Origin: Sanguinoderma infundibulare | Taxonomy: Eukaryota; Basidiomycota; Agaricomycetes; Polyporales; Polyporaceae | Length of the DNA: 64,000 nt | Direction: 5' to 3' | Assembly: GCA_032821775.1 (NCBI GenBank) | Contig: JAVLRN010000005.1 | Span: forward strand, 3,720,001-3,784,000 | Shown: positions 1 through 12,241 of the stretch, piece by piece | Position numbering within the stretch: position 1 is the stretch's first letter | Layout of the letters: each line of letters starts with the position of its first letter | Translations under genes and position numbers: made by a program | The notes under the pieces: model-generated | What the model saw: the letters and a program-made list of their open reading frames with translations, nothing else | What the model was told of the DNA's origin: nothing | Database searches by the model: none

Positions 1-1370
1 GGAGGCGATCCGTACCCTGTCGTACTCCATCCCGGCTGAGCTCCGTGGCCACCTCGATCTCGTCCATCCAACTGTGACGTTCCCCAACCCGCAAGGCCAT
101 CTCCCAGTCTTCCAAACACCCGCCAAGCGCACACCTGACATCCAGAATTTCACCGCCCGTGCTATCCCGTCGGCATGCTCGAGCACCATTACCCCTGCAT
201 GTCTCCAAGCTATCTACAACATCCCAACGGACGCCGCGGCGGAGTCGTCGAACCAACTTGCCGTCACTGGGTTCATCGAGCAGTTCGCCAACCAGGACGA
301 CCTCAAGGTACCCTTGCGTCATTCACATCGCGACGTCTGATACTCATCACTTCACTTACGAACAGACCTTCTTGACGAAATACCGTCCCGACGTATCGTC
401 GAACACTACCTTCACCCTCCGGACCCTTGATGGTGGCTCCAACCCACAACAGGGAAACCAGGCCGGAGTCGAGGCCAATCTTGACATCCAGTACACCGTC
501 GGTGTTGCCACTGGTGTCCAGACTGTCTTCATGTCCGTGGGTGAGCAGTTCCAGGACGGTGACCTCGAGGGCTTCCTCGACGTCGTCAACTTCCTCCTCG
601 ATGAGGACTCTCCCCCCTCTGTCATGACGACTTCTTACGGCCAGGACGAGGCCAGCATGTCGCTGAACCTCGCACAGTGAGTATGCTCTATCCTGTTCTA
701 CTCCACATTTGCTCACTCATTTTCTTCCAGGAACCTCTGCAACGCTTACGCGCAGCTCGGTGCTCGCGGTGTTTCTGTTCTCTTCGCCTCCGGTGATGGT
801 GGCGTCGCCGGCTCGCAATCCTCCAACTGCACCACCTTCGTCCCCACCTTCCCCTCCGGCTGTCCCTTCCTGACCTCCGTCGGCGCAACCCAGGGCGTGA
901 ACCCCGAGACTGCGGCCGAGTTCTCGTCGGGTGGTTTCTCCAACTACTTCGGTATCCCCGACTACCAGACCGACGCCGTCAAGGCCTACCTCACCGCGCT
1001 CGGCGATACCAACTCCGGAAAGTACAACGCGTCCGGCCGCGGATTTCCCGACGTCGCCACCCAGGGCGTGGACTTCGAGATCGTTGTCGATGGCGACGTC
1101 GACGAGGTTGACGGCACCTCCTGCGCCTCACCCACGTTCGCGTCTATCGTCGCGCTCCTCAACGACAAGCTGGTCGCAGCTGGCAAGAGCCCGCTCGGCT
1201 TCCTGAACCCGTTCCTGTACTCGAACGGGACGGCCGCGCTCAACGACATCACCACTGGCTCGAACCCTGGCTGCGACACGGACGGCTTCCCGGCGAAGGA
1301 GGGCTGGGACCCGGTCACGGGTCTCGGGACTCCGGACTTTGCCAAGCTCGCGTCTGCAATCGGTTTGTGA
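1..1370 (+). CDS. Sedolisin (S53) serine-carboxyl peptidase, 3' part
   Basis: The reading frame is open at the left edge, so the signal peptide and most of the propeptide lie outside the window. Exons are <1-307, 366-676 and 731-1370 with GT...AG introns of 58 and 54 bp; the second intron splits a Gln codon. The first exon is the propeptide junction. Exon 2 holds the Glu/Asp pair of the catalytic centre in the motif GVEANLDIQY. Exon 3 holds the oxyanion Asp (SGDGG) and the catalytic Ser in DGTSCASP. The C-terminal DPVTGLGTPDF stretch is the usual Ca2+-binding end of the family. Sedolisins are secreted acid endo- or tripeptidyl-peptidases that digest protein outside the hypha or in the vacuole. 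All catalytic motifs are present and the splice sites are clean, so the gene appears functional. Confidence 0.93.
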
Positions 1371-1999
1371 GGTATTTTCTGCTCTGTATGGATACTGGAA
1401 AAATCGTCACTTGTAGATATAAGCTGTATCTTTGTTATTGTAGCTACCGTCTGATACGGACTCGCCATTTACGCCTGTAGACGGTGACATTCATTCACGG
1501 TTTGCAGACTGAACGAATTTCGACGCCTAGGCGGTCGGGGCTTCTAGTCCCTCCGTGGCAACCGGTTGTCGTCACTTTTCCTCAGCTGGACTTCCTCGAA
1601 GATGTGGATCACTGTGGCGGCAACATCATCCGAAGACAACCCGAGGAAAGCTAACGCACAAAGTTCGCTATTTTGAGGATCGCATTCCCCGGCCATATTG
1701 AAGATCGAGACTTATGTGTGACCTTTCCACCTCGCCTACACACCGTAGAATGGAGACACGACCTCCCGGTGCCTGTCAGTGCGTCTGGCCAAAAGGCTTG
1801 GCGGTGAGCGGGAGGCTGTGCCTGATCCCGGCCGCGCCACAGTCAGAAGGAAGCTTTAAATCGCCGTCGCTGGCACCTCTCTCTCGTTTGACCCATCATT
1901 ACAGAAGCTCATAAATCAGCTGTCTCAGTCTACTGTGAGTCTTCCCACCTGACGGCAGAGTCATCGACAGACGCACAGAGACAGCAACCCACGTCGTCA
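1371..1999. other. Intergenic, start of duplicated block
   Basis: No gene is supported here. The stretch holds the 3' flank of the sedolisin and the 5' flank of the C2 gene. From about 1,731 onward the sequence is repeated in inverted orientation near 53 kb. Confidence 0.6.
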
Positions 2000-4186
2000 A
2001 TGCCAGGGGGGCGTAGAAACCCGATACAGATATCCCGACTCGTCGATACCCTCCACAATATCGCATCCCTCGCCAAGATGGACCAAAAAATGGCCTCAAT
2101 GACGACGGAAAGCCATGCCGACTTTGTCGACCTCACGATCAAGTTCATCGGCGCGTCTGGGCTGCCAAAGATGGACGTTGTGGGCTCCGCGGACCCCTAT
2201 TTCATCGCGAAATTGGGCGACAAGCTATCATTTGTGTACGTTCCATGGTTCCTGGAATGCACCCACTGTCCCTCTGCACTGAGCGATTCTCTTGGAATAC
2301 GCGGTGTAGCCGAGGATCACCGTTAATCTGGCTCTGATCTCGATCACTTACTGTCGCGTGTCGCTTGCAGATCGACGGTGAAGCCGAATACGCTTTCTCC
2401 CGTGTGGAACGAGCTTTGGAAGATCAAGAACGTCCCGAATGCCGCCATCCTCACGGTGGAGGTTAACGACAAGGATGTTGGCAGCGTCACGGACGATCAC
2501 ATCGGAAAATTCTCTTTATCAATCGCTCCTGGCGCGAAGGAATGCACCATCGAGAGCATCGCCATCCGAAAAAATCGGGGCACATTTTGGCTGAACGTAG
2601 GCCGCATCCTCACGCGACGTAGGACGATGGTACTGACTGGCTCCCAATTAGATCGAATCCACGCCGTCGACCGACCATAAGGCGGAACGCAGGCAGTACG
2701 TCTTCGACGGCCCCATCCGCTTCTCCCGCCACTTCTCTCCGACCGTCGGTCTGCTCACGAACCTCAACGACGCTCGCCTGTATTCGACATGGAAGATGTA
2801 CATCAAGGGCGTCCGCATGTTCTTCGGCGACACGGTGCAGAACTGGAACACGAACTACAAGGCCGCCCAGGCCATCTTCCAGGGCCCTACCTCCATCGCG
2901 TTGCGTTCCACTATCCAGGCCGGCCACCGCATGCTCTACGCGCGCTCGACCGCGAACGCGTTCGGGGTCATCGACGGCCCAGAGGACGTCTTCCGCCTGC
3001 TCCTGCACGGCAGCGTCGGCATCGGGACAGACAGCGGCTCCGTTCCATCCGGCACTCCTGGGCACTCGAGCCGCCTGCTCCCCACCCTGGCGTCAGCGAT
3101 GAGTCCACGCGCGAACGCTTCCAGCGCAAGCGCGAGCGCGAGCACGAGCGCGCCGTCGCCGTTCGCACACCGCGTCAAGCCCGCAGTATACACGTACGTC
3201 ATCGCCGTCGACGACGACTCGTTCCGGTTCTCCGAGACCGGCGCCGCCTTCTTCGTTGACTTTGCCTCCAAGCACGCGCTCCACGCCAACTGCGCCCCTG
3301 CCGTGCGCTACTCGGGCGAGTTCCACCCGCGCCCCGCCGGCGGCTGGGAGAACTTCACGGACGACGTCCCGGACGAGCGCGTCCGGTGGGAGCTCGTGAT
3401 CGACAACAACAGCGGCACGTACAGCCCGGACCCGCTCATGCTGCCCGACCTCAAGGAGCTGCTTGAGTACAACTTTCCCGGGTTCACCATCCACGCGTGG
3501 GACCGCGAGGACCCGCGGCTGGTGCACAGCCGCGAGGCATGCAGGGCGTACGCGCTGGACAAGCGTGGGGTGCGCCAGGAGGAGCTGCAGCCGCACGCCG
3601 GGCCGGGCCAGCAGACGCTCTCGCAGTCAGCACAGACAGGTGGTGGTGGACAGGGGCCTGTGGACCGGCTCCACGGTGCTGCGGGCACGACTGTGGGCGA
3701 GGCGGTCGAAGCTTGACGCCTCAGGAGTCAGAAGGTCTTCTGAAGGGATTGGCGTGGAGTCAGTCAGAGAGCTGAGATGGCTTGAGAAGAGTCGTACACA
3801 ACTGCAGAGTGGTAATTATAGGTCTCGAGGTCACTGTAAACTTAATAACGTGCTCCTCCTTACTCGCGAGTCGCCTCTGCTGTACATGTGTCCACATAAT
3901 ATGTATGCCTGCTTGAGTCTCGTTTTGACTTTGCCACCGAGGCACGCTCCTGATTGGGTGTGCTCGGTTCATGGAGATTCCCCGCACAGACTGGCGGGTC
4001 CGCCGGCAAGAAACTGACCTCCCCTTCCGCCCGATTACCTTCAACGCCCTGCCACAGTCCTCACCAAAGAAAAATGCAGCTCGAGAGGCAGATTCTGCCA
4101 AAGTGAATCTGGCAAGTTACTATCATATATTCCTCGGATAGGTGGTGCCTTCTCAACAGACAGCTGGGGGCACCACTCCGAGTCCG
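1731..4186 (+). repeat. Left arm of a 2.3-kb inverted gene duplication
   Basis: This block is nearly identical to the reverse complement of 51,046-53,276. The match begins at the shared string CTCGCCTACACACCGTAG (from 1,731) and ends at CACTCCGAGTCC (to about 4,186). The left arm is longer: it holds about 160 bp around 3,961-4,120 and a short C2-coding piece that the right arm lacks. The arms lie 47 kb apart, on either side of the transposon nest. The left arm contains the intact gene. Confidence 0.9.
2000..3716 (+). CDS. C2-domain protein, intact copy
   Basis: Three exons (2000-2235, 2371-2596, 2652-3716) join in frame into a protein of about 508 aa. Residues about 38-125 form a C2 domain: a first strand FVDLTIKFIGASGLPKMD, then SADPYF, then TLSPVWNE and EVNDKD, the usual Ca2+/phospholipid-binding loops. 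The rest (QYVFDGPIRFSRHFSP... through FPGFTIHAWD) is a conserved-looking domain of basidiomycete C2 proteins with a short Ser/Ala-rich linker in the middle. I do not recognise its function. A role in calcium-dependent membrane binding is inferred from the C2 domain only. The start is uncertain: Met codons at 2,000 and 2,079 both precede the C2 strand. A near-identical but broken copy lies at 51,343-53,027. Confidence 0.8.
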
Positions 4187-4655
4187 GACCTTCCCGGTCG
4201 TTCACATCAGCGACTCGTCCGAAGACTTCCGACCGCTCTTCCTGGTCTTATGTTGTGGCGAGAAGTACGTCGCACTCTTGCTATGAATGTCTTTCATACC
4301 GACATCATCACTCCGGCCGCTCCTTCAAACATTGAAACAATTACTACAGGCTTGAAACATCGCGCTTCACTTCCACACTCACCAAGACGGCGCAGACCTT
4401 CTCCACACGAGTGTGCCTCTTATCGCTGAACGAGCTCATCGTCGAGGAATATCGGACTGGCCTCGCCCTTTGTCTTTGACCAGCCCAACGGCTTCGATCC
4501 GGACTAGCCCAGGGATATGAGGGGCTCGAGGCTCACATAGATACACTCTCCTCTGTCGACTGTAGCTGTCGACGGTGGTGGTCGAAGACTCAAGCCAGTC
4601 TATGTCAATCATAATGTACTTACAAATACCTGAACAGCCAGATAGAGCACATAAC
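3717..4655. other. Intergenic between C2 and DUF92 genes
   Basis: I see no supported gene. The left part, to about 4,186, is still inside the inverted duplication and includes the roughly 160 bp missing from the right arm. The rest is the shared 3' side of two converging genes. Confidence 0.55.
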
Positions 4656-5804
4656 TCATGCGACAAAACCGAGCAGAAGCGCAGTTGCGATCGACGATAT
4701 CAGATTCACCTGAGACGATCACGTTCAGCAAATCTCTCGCCTCAATATGGTTGTAGACTAAGACTTACCTGATTGTTCGTGAGCACATCCAAGCCACTGA
4801 TGACCTTGACGTCCGCTTTGGGGTCGAGCGTGCCAGCTTCGTCGGTCCAGATGCGCTTCGTAGTGTTCACATAGCGGGTACGCTGGAGCGTCGCTCCGAG
4901 AAGAGAGTCGAGCTGTGCGCCCAGTCCGTAACCCTATCAGTTCTGCGCGCGGCAATCAAACAAAATGCGCAAAGGACGTACTAAGGAGCCAAAGCCGCCT
5001 GCGAATGCACCCCAAATCGAGAGTGGCAACAAGACCTCTGGCCATTGTGCGCGGCACGACGTGCTCTGCGCGACGAGTGTCACAGCGATGGTCAAGCCCA
5101 TAAATAACCCGCCCCCGACCGACGCGAGCGTCCCCATCACGGATAGACCACCGTTCGTGCCGGGCGGCACGGGTTTGAGGGTGGTGATGAGGATGGGAGG
5201 TGAGCGCGACAGGATTCCGAGCTCGGAGGCCAGGGTGTCTCCCAGACAGCACGCGAAATGTCTGATCTCTAGGTTCAGGCGGACGCGCGCAGCACAATTG
5301 GGCACACACGAGAGGGAGCACTTACCCAAGCGCGATGAAGATAAGAGCTCGAGACCATGACGCCGCAGGTGGCGGCATGAGCGGGCACCATCGGTCGACG
5401 TCCAACCGCAGCCTGTGCTCACCGAGTCCAAGGGCCAGGTCCACAGCTTCCAGGCCTTTCGATACCCACGAATGCGGATCGTAGAGCGCGCTCCAAAGCA
5501 GGGCAGCGATCACGGCGGAGAGGGAGTTGCAGAACACCTGAGCAGCATTCCTGTACCCCGCATCTTGGTGACCCTCCTCGAGCCGGTTCTTGAGTGCCTT
5601 GCCGACCTTGGTCGCGCGCGACCCCGTCAAGTAGAAGACAATCAAGGCGACACCGAAGGCGGTGAGTCGGACGGACATCATGGTGTATCCGACGGCGAAC
5701 GCGGCGGCCGCACCAGAGGGCGAGAGGGAGCGTTTGCGGAGGCCATGCCAAGCGAGTAAGGATGCCAGGGAGAGCGCAGTACTCGGAAGGGGAGGGATTT
5801 GCAT
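4656..5804 (-). CDS. TMEM19/DUF92 family integral membrane protein
   Basis: Four exons on the minus strand (5804-5326, 5261-4982, 4933-4769, 4709-4656) join in frame to 325 aa, with introns of 64, 48 and 59 bp. The start Met (5,804) leads into a hydrophobic segment. The family signatures are clear: YTMMSVRLTAFGVALIVFYLTGSR-like membrane helix followed by KVGKALKNRLEEG; GHFACCLGDTLASELGIL; KPVPPGTNGGLSVMGTLAS; and a C-terminal GYGLGAQLDSLLGATLQ. The PGTNGGLS and DTLASELG motifs define the DUF92 (TMEM19/VTE6-like) family. Plant relatives phosphorylate phytyl phosphate; the fungal role is not established. The last exon encodes a short hydrophobic tail. No disruptions are seen, so this is probably an active housekeeping-type gene. 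Confidence 0.88.
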
Positions 5805-6282
5805 CCTACGGCCCGTGCACGTCGTCGACGGTTTGACGCAGGAGAGAGTATGAGTTCAAGTCAAGGCTCGCCGCCCTGCGCACGCCTCGTCGTCACTCTC
5901 GAGCACGGTGGGCGCGCCGCACGGGTGATTACACATTCCGAGGGGGGGTTGGTATTGGTGGCCGAGACGCCCACACCAATCAGGCGCCCGCGGATTGGTC
6001 CTTCAGACCAAACCCGACCAACAAGCCCTAACCCGACCGGATACCATATCCGGCGGCGGGTGGGGGCGGGTCCCGAAGGAGGGTTAAGTGGGCGGGGCGG
6101 GCGTCGGGCGGGCAGGGATTGTCAAGAAGGTCGTAGATTCATTCAGTAGATACATAGCGCAATTGTAATAGTACAAGAGTAATAGGAACGAGAGAAAAAC
6201 GAGATTGTATGCATGTCCGCAAACTTCTGCACACTGAGACCACCACCACCGCCGCCGCGATAACCACCGCCGCCTTCGAAGC
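5805..6282. other. Promoter side of DUF92 gene and left edge of the transposon nest
   Basis: This stretch holds no supported gene. About 5,960-6,110 is very GC-rich and contains loosely repeated CCCGACC strings. Composition then drops toward AT before the 3' end of the transposase-like gene. The left end of the outer mobile element should lie here, but I found no convincing terminal repeat. Confidence 0.4.
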
Positions 6283-8038
6283 CTACGTGTCGCCACCGGG
6301 AGTCATGCTGGGAGTCATTGCGCCCTCCACATACTCTATCATAGCCTTGAGCATGGGCTCTGAGAGGCAGTCCAGGAGGAGGCACTGCTCGCCCTTCCAC
6401 TGGTCATACTCCGTGGCCTCCTCCAACATGATGTTGAAGGTGCGGGGCAGCCTGAAGAGGGTGCACGACAGCTGTCTGTCCAACCCAAGCATCAGGACAG
6501 TGCGCTCATGCATATACTTAATAAAGGCATAGTTGGTCATCGCAAGCGCCCCTGAAGGCAAGTTGTTGACGACGATCCAGTTGTAAAATGACTTGACGTT
6601 GGCGAGGAAGCATGCTGGATGGAAAATGTTCCCGTTTGTGAACACGCCTTTGGGCTGCGGGAACAGTGGTGGCAGTTCCTTGACAGTGCACAAGACGCCA
6701 TTGATGGTGATCTTCGTTTCATCGGCAGTCTACCAGACACCATCCAAGCAGATGTTTCAGAGGTGGTTGTCCTTGTGGCCTTTGGCCTTGGGATACATCA
6801 GGGACTTGCAGCATGAGCACATATGGTTTTTTTGCTGTATGTCAACTGGGTGAGCACTCGCACGAGGCCCACATGGGTGGAGATCAGCAAACTTACCAGT
6901 TTGAAAGACTGGTCATCAAGCATCTGTTGAATCTTCAATCCAAGGAACACAGCGGGGCAGTGGTGCCTCCAAAATATGTCAGTCCTGGAATGTGCTGCAA
7001 GATGAGTGGTCAGTGAATGTCCAGAAGGTTGTAGCCCCAGCCAACCTTGTGGGACAGACACTAGAAATCCTGTACTCACAGAGGTAGTTGTTGTCACGGA
7101 TCCTGTTGAAGATCTGGCTTTCAATCTCGCAGAGCTTGTCCAGGAGTGCTTTTGGCACCATAAGCACATATGCGGTCTTCTTCTCCTTGTTGAGCTTCTT
7201 AATGTGTGGGTTATAGTTTGAGGCAGCACAGACCCAGTCGTACGGCATCATGCAGTAGGTGGCCCATTCGTTGAGGGCACAGAGGTCCATAAAGAGATGG
7301 TACTCGACCTTCGATGCAGACTTGGAGAAGGCAAGGGAGTGCAGATCGATGCTGGTGATGACTGAAAACAGTCGCTGTGACTGTGTGAGGCCAGTGATGG
7401 TGGGGAGCGGCAGGCACGGCTCATTTGAGGGAATGGTGTTCAATGCTGTGGCACCCATAGGGCCAACTGAGGGCCCCACTGATGCATTTGTGGGGGTTGT
7501 GTTTGATGGGATGGCCAGCGTGTTGGCTTGACAGAGCTTCGCCTGTGCCTTCAAGGATGGAGGCATGCCGGAAATGGTCAAATGCAGCCTTTTTGTTGGC
7601 AGTGGCACATCCACGTTGGGGTTGGTAGGGCTCTGAATGACCATCGTAGACGCCGCCTTGCTGTCGTCGACCATGCTCCCAGATGCCCCGCTCATTGTGA
7701 GGAGGAGAGTGGCTGGCGCGGGCGAGTGCACCTTTGCTGGGGCGGTACTGGGGATTGCTGTGGGGCTGAAGGTTGCAGGTGCACAGGATGTCATGTTGGA
7801 TGCCATGGTGCGCAGTGAGACAACAGCTTGCGAGGTGGGGGTCCTGGGGCCTGGAGTGGAGTGTGGTGCTGGGATGCACCCACTGGCATGCCAATCACTT
7901 GCAGATACCTCGACAATGTCATCATTGTCGAGTTCATTGTGCCAACATTTGACCTGGAATTGACAAATCATGAGTAACACATTAGACAGATGTAACTGGC
8001 AAGGTGCGGCTGCTGTCATGCTGATGCTCAGTGTACTC

Positions 8039-8076
8039 GTCTTATGGCACATACATCAGTGTATGTGCCATAAGAC
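8039..8076. repeat. Perfect 17-bp hairpin in an intron
   Basis: GTCTTATGGCACATACA (8,039-8,055) is followed by a 4-base loop and its exact reverse complement (8,060-8,076). It lies between the exon ending near 8,110 and the exon beginning near 7,960 of the transposase-like gene. It could be a small foldback insertion or a transcript hairpin. Confidence 0.85.
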
Positions 8077-9004
8077 AAGTAGGATGAGGATGGGCATGGG
8101 ATGAGAAGTGGGTTACTCACCACTTTTCCTTTCGTATCCAATTCATCGATGTCCTCTGTGCGCAGGGTGGTGTGGAGAAGGGTTGGGTCAACATTGATCT
8201 CACTGAGGACGTGGTCTGGGTCCAACAATTCTTGAGAAGACATATCCAGGATCTCATCACTAGGTTCTTCTTTGATAGAGATGAGCGCATACTGCGCCAC
8301 AGTCTCTGCGCTCATCTGTACCAGGCTGAACCTCTCATTGCTCTCAGTGGGCTGAAATTCAGGGAGGGTGTGAAGGTTTGCTGGGCGTGAGAAGATCTTG
8401 CTAAGGAGGATGTTCCACAGCTTGGCACATGCATTTACGAGGTGGAGATGGTGGGAGCTGTGGGTGAGGTACAAGAATGAGGCCTGGTTGGGGTTCTTCT
8501 TCGATGTCCGGATGCGCATGTTGCACTGCAAAACATGGTTGTGGCTGAGGGTGACCATCATGTCGAGGCCGCTGGGCTGAGCACACATTAGTGAGTTCCA
8601 TCCTTTGTGAGAGCCTTCAATCCGGCTCCCATCCGTCGCTATGTCATTCCTCGGGGGGGTGAGGCAGCCTTTCCAGACATGGCCAAGTTGATTGGTGTGG
8701 GCCTGACCAACAGAAATTAGCACAACACCAGAGTGCAAAGCTGAATGGACATACCTTTAACACAGCAGCCATCCAGACCCCTCCACATCAAGCCCACTTC
8801 TCGAACATTGCAATCAGCTGCTCCTCCTGCTCCTCCTTCACGCGATAGACAGCTGGCACTCCATCTGCAGCCTGAAATTGAAGAATTGAGTCAACAATCT
8901 CATTCGTGACCTCTGAATGATACGAATTCTTTGTTCCCCCGACTAGGCAAATCAGGTACCTGTAAGCCAGAAGATTAGTATTATGGTTATAGTATATTAA
9001 GGCT

Positions 9005-9950
9005 GAAAAGTCCATGCAGAAGGACAAGGAAGCCATCCTGCACAATCATGCCCACTACAAAGACCCTGTGGCACTAGCGGCCACTGCGGCCTCAATAAAA
9101 AAGGGCGACAAGAAGAAGGATGGCACTGGCAGCATGAATGACAGGGCAACAGAATCTGCAAGCTTGGGCAAGAAGGGCAGAAAGAAGGTGGCAGCAACCA
9201 CGAAAGCTGCTGCACAGCAACAACAGGTGCAGGCTGGTACCAGTAGGGACATGAAGGGCACTGCTGTGATGTCCGTGGGCAAGCACAGTGTGCAGAAGGT
9301 GGGCAGAAGCAAATGAAGCCCCCATGGGAGCACAAGGCAGGGTTAGGACCCGGTGTGGCTCCCGCTGCATCATCGAGCCCACCAGTGAATGCACCCTCAG
9401 CCTTGGCTGCCTCTGCACCTACCACCAGGTCATCTCCTCCTGGTGACTCTGCAGTGGTGCCTTCTCATCGCTCTCACCTGGTCCTTGGCATTGCGTCTCG
9501 CAAGTTCGAAGTGGCACTCAGTGGGGCAGGCGTGGAGTGCAAGTCACAATGTAAATGCGAGAAAGAGAAGGAGAGGGAGAAGAGCAAGGACCAACACCAC
9601 CACATCAACGTCAAGTGCTTCCGGCAAAACCAAAGGACGAGAAGCGCGAATGTGGGTCACAAGGTGGCAGGGCTATGCCTACTATCCTGAAGCATGACAT
9701 GCCTCCGCTGAAGATCCTGGCTTGCCCAGCTCAAGGACAGGCGACGAGTGACAGGTCTGGTCTGGTGTCTCCACCCACCAAAGATGAAGCCAGTGCTTCT
9801 GGAGGAAGGGGAATAGGAAGAGGGGGGGAATCATCATTGTCAGGTTAGTGGGAGGGAGTGCTGATCTGCTGCTAACAGCATTGGTTCTGGTAGTACTGCG
9901 CACATCCAGCACCACAGGATGAGGCAGTCAAAAGCATGAAAGTGAGCATA
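9005..9950 (+). other. Plus-strand ORF block inside the transposase-like gene's intron
   Basis: The intron between exons ending near 9,966 and starting near 8,962 (minus strand) is about 1 kb, far longer than any other here. It contains a Lys-rich plus-strand ORF (9,014-9,316, with AATAASIKKGDKKKDG) followed by an Ala/Pro/Ser-rich ORF (9,313-9,690) with a charged EKEKEREKSKDQHHH run. Neither is recognised. The intron may hold an insertion; I found no clear terminal repeats or target duplication. Confidence 0.4.
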
Positions 9951-11283
9951 TAAATGGGCACTCACCACATAAGAAAGTGCCAAACATCTTCGCCGACATC
10001 AATCTCTGGCCAGACAGTCTGCACAATGTTCCTCACAGTGCAGCACATGTCTGACATCAAGATAGTGGGAGGCACAATCTTCTGGGCTTTGAAGCAGCAG
10101 TCGAGGCCATTGAGCATCTCCTTGGTCTCGGTTTGCACCTGCGAATGGGCAAGTCGCTATTTATTCTGTTAGTTAGTGAGCAAAAAAAATGGTGGCGGCC
10201 AGAGATTCATACCCAGGCGAGTGTTTTGCCCTCCTCGCTGATTAAGTTGACGATGCCGCCTAGGAGGGTCTTGATGCACATCTTGCTCTTATCAATGAGC
10301 ATTGCCTTGTAAGAGCTGTGAAAAGTCGTGTCGATGGAGATGGTGAGGGCTGCGAGAGGAGAAGAGGACAAAAGGAGGATGGTGAGAACCATTGGGCACT
10401 AAGTCATGGGAAGCGTACTCACCACTCAATAACCACAGTTGTGCCTCCGACTCAGCCATCCTCGTCTTCTGATTGAACTCCAAGTAAATTGCTGTCACCA
10501 TATCGTCTGAGATCGACCTGCAATTGTAGCCGCCAATCTGTTTTCCAACTTTTTTGTCCAGGGGCTTGGAGAAGTGAGTGAGGGTGACCTTGCGGCAGTT
10601 GCAGTTGAAGTTGTGGAGTGAGGATTGTTGCCTTCAGGCTTAAAAAGCATGCAGGTATGTATAGTGTTTCTTGTAATATTGCTGCAAGTGCAGCTCTGCA
10701 CATGCTCATTACTAACAATGACTGGTAACAGAAAAAAAGTGAATGGTGCATACGTTTGACCACCTCCACCAATCCGCCAGAGGTCGTCCTCGGGCACAGC
10801 TCAACAATGACGTCGAACAGCTCTGATGTGACCCCAGACCGGCTGAAGAAATGGGGGAGGCCAGCTGTCGATAGTCACGATGGTGAGTAAGCACCTGCAA
10901 CAGTCAAACAGCTCATGACTTGGGGCATGCTGAATGCGACTCCTCATCTGACTGTAGCATTAAAATTGTTACTCACATGGCAGTTCCCAGTGCTCGAACG
11001 ACTCCCAGAATTGTGGGCTCATGGTCACAAAACAGTACCTACCCTCCTCACCTCCCTTCGAACCCTTTGTGTACCTCTGCGTGCAGTCAAGACAGCACAT
11101 CTGCTGCCCAATCGCCATCTCCTCCTCGTGCAATCCATGAATCTCCCATGGCCTGCTTGAATTCCACCCATTCCATTCGATCCTCTTTCCCTGCCAGTTC
11201 GGGCAGCGGAGGAGGGCATCATAAAAAATCCAGTGGACGCCATGGCAACACTTCAAGTACATCACCTCTGGTTCGATATCTGG

Positions 11284-12228
11284 TGATACACTATCCCAGG
11301 GCCTGTGGACAGTCAGAACGACCGAGGGCTGAGGGAGGCGAGGTCGGAGCGACATCACCGGTGTGGAGGGCGAGTACGGTCTCGGATTCTCAATGGTCGC
11401 GGTTGTAACCAGTGCCGGGGAGAAGAAAGAAAAGTCGAACGAAGCTGGAGGATGAAAGCTGTGATGGGGTCACACGACGAGTCACTGTCACAAAGTCGTA
11501 GTCGGGGTCGCTGTCACTGTCGCAAGCTGCAATCACAGTTGCTAGCTACACCCGACAGAGGACGATGTCGAGTTGCACTTGCTCGTCGGAGAAATGAGAG
11601 GTAAAAGGTGGGAGTCCAAGATTGTGTGCCCTAGGCGGCGGTCGACTGAGTTAAGTACATCCTACCTGTAACTATGCACAATGACTATAGCCTAGACTGC
11701 CTCATGGCAATGAGCGCCCATGACAACCTGTGTCAGAAACCCATCGGAACGTCAGTGACCACCACATGGTCGCAACCGGTCGTGTGACTTGAGGTCAGCT
11801 TGGCTTGTCATCGCATGGTCGCACGATGTCATTAGTCATCGGTGGTCGCAGTTGGGAGTCACGACCGGTACCTGTCACCGAGACCAACTAGTAAGAGATG
11901 ATCCACAGACAGTCGCACGACGTGGCTGCAAAGATGCTGAACGACTTAACTTGTGGCCCACCGCTGTGCCACCACACACGTGGTGCAGACGGTCGGGCCA
12001 GCTCACTGTGGCCGCCAACTTGGCCCGATCGGAGATGTCGTGCCAGCGATGGGGATTGTCGGCATTCCAGGCCTTCGCCTCATGCCATAGGGTCGGCATG
12101 CCACGCGACCCCTGATGCCATCGGCGACTCAGAAACCCCCGCACCGTCATGTGGTGCAAAGTCACGGTCACTGTCTGGAAGGGGTAGTCACGTCGACTTC
12201 TGCAGACAGAAGCGTCGGGTGCGCATCA
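11284..12228 (-). repeat. 3' LTR of the gypsy element
   Basis: This copy is 945 bp, colinear with the other LTR at 39,135-40,079, and carries the same termini (TGATACACTATCC...GCATCA in plus orientation). It directly abuts a polypurine tract, which identifies it as the 3' LTR of the minus-strand element. Confidence 0.9.
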
Positions 12229-12241
12229 CCTCCCCCTCACT
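12229..12241 (-). other. Polypurine tract
   Basis: On the minus strand the sequence reads GTGAGGGGGAGG directly before the 3' LTR. This is the expected primer site for plus-strand DNA synthesis of an LTR retrotransposon. Confidence 0.75.

Larger units (their letters stand above)
6283..11283 (-). pseudogene. Transposase-like gene, central and C-terminal part (split by gypsy insertion)
   Basis: Read on the minus strand, this is a long multi-exon gene of a type I associate with multicopy Agaricomycete transposase-like proteins. In order: a Cys-rich piece (CPNW...WNGW...WEIHGL...CCLDC, about 11,280-10,970), VTSELFDVIVELCPRTTSGGL-like text (about 10,800), a DDE-like core with SIDTTF (about 10,340) and SDMCC (about 10,060) then DVWHFLMW, then EEQEEQLIAMFEKWA (8,788), IATDGSRIEGSHKGWNSL (about 8,640), a Pro/Ser/Thr-rich linker, CALNEWATYCMMPYDWV (about 7,250) and a terminal PPLFPQPKGVF...FHP domain ending at 6,283. 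An intron of about 1 kb separates DVWHFLMW from RYLICLVGG. The N-terminal part continues at 40,080-40,547 beyond the gypsy element. The two catalytic Asp candidates remain, but the gene is interrupted. Confidence 0.7.

Noticed and set aside
6024..6036. Telomere-like CCCTAACCC string
   Set aside because: Single occurrence within GC-rich CCCGACC repeats; no array.
8997..9008. TAAGGCTGAA as a second hAT terminus
   Set aside because: Only ten bases match and no partner terminus or 8-bp duplication is found near 9,950. Noted as a possibility only.
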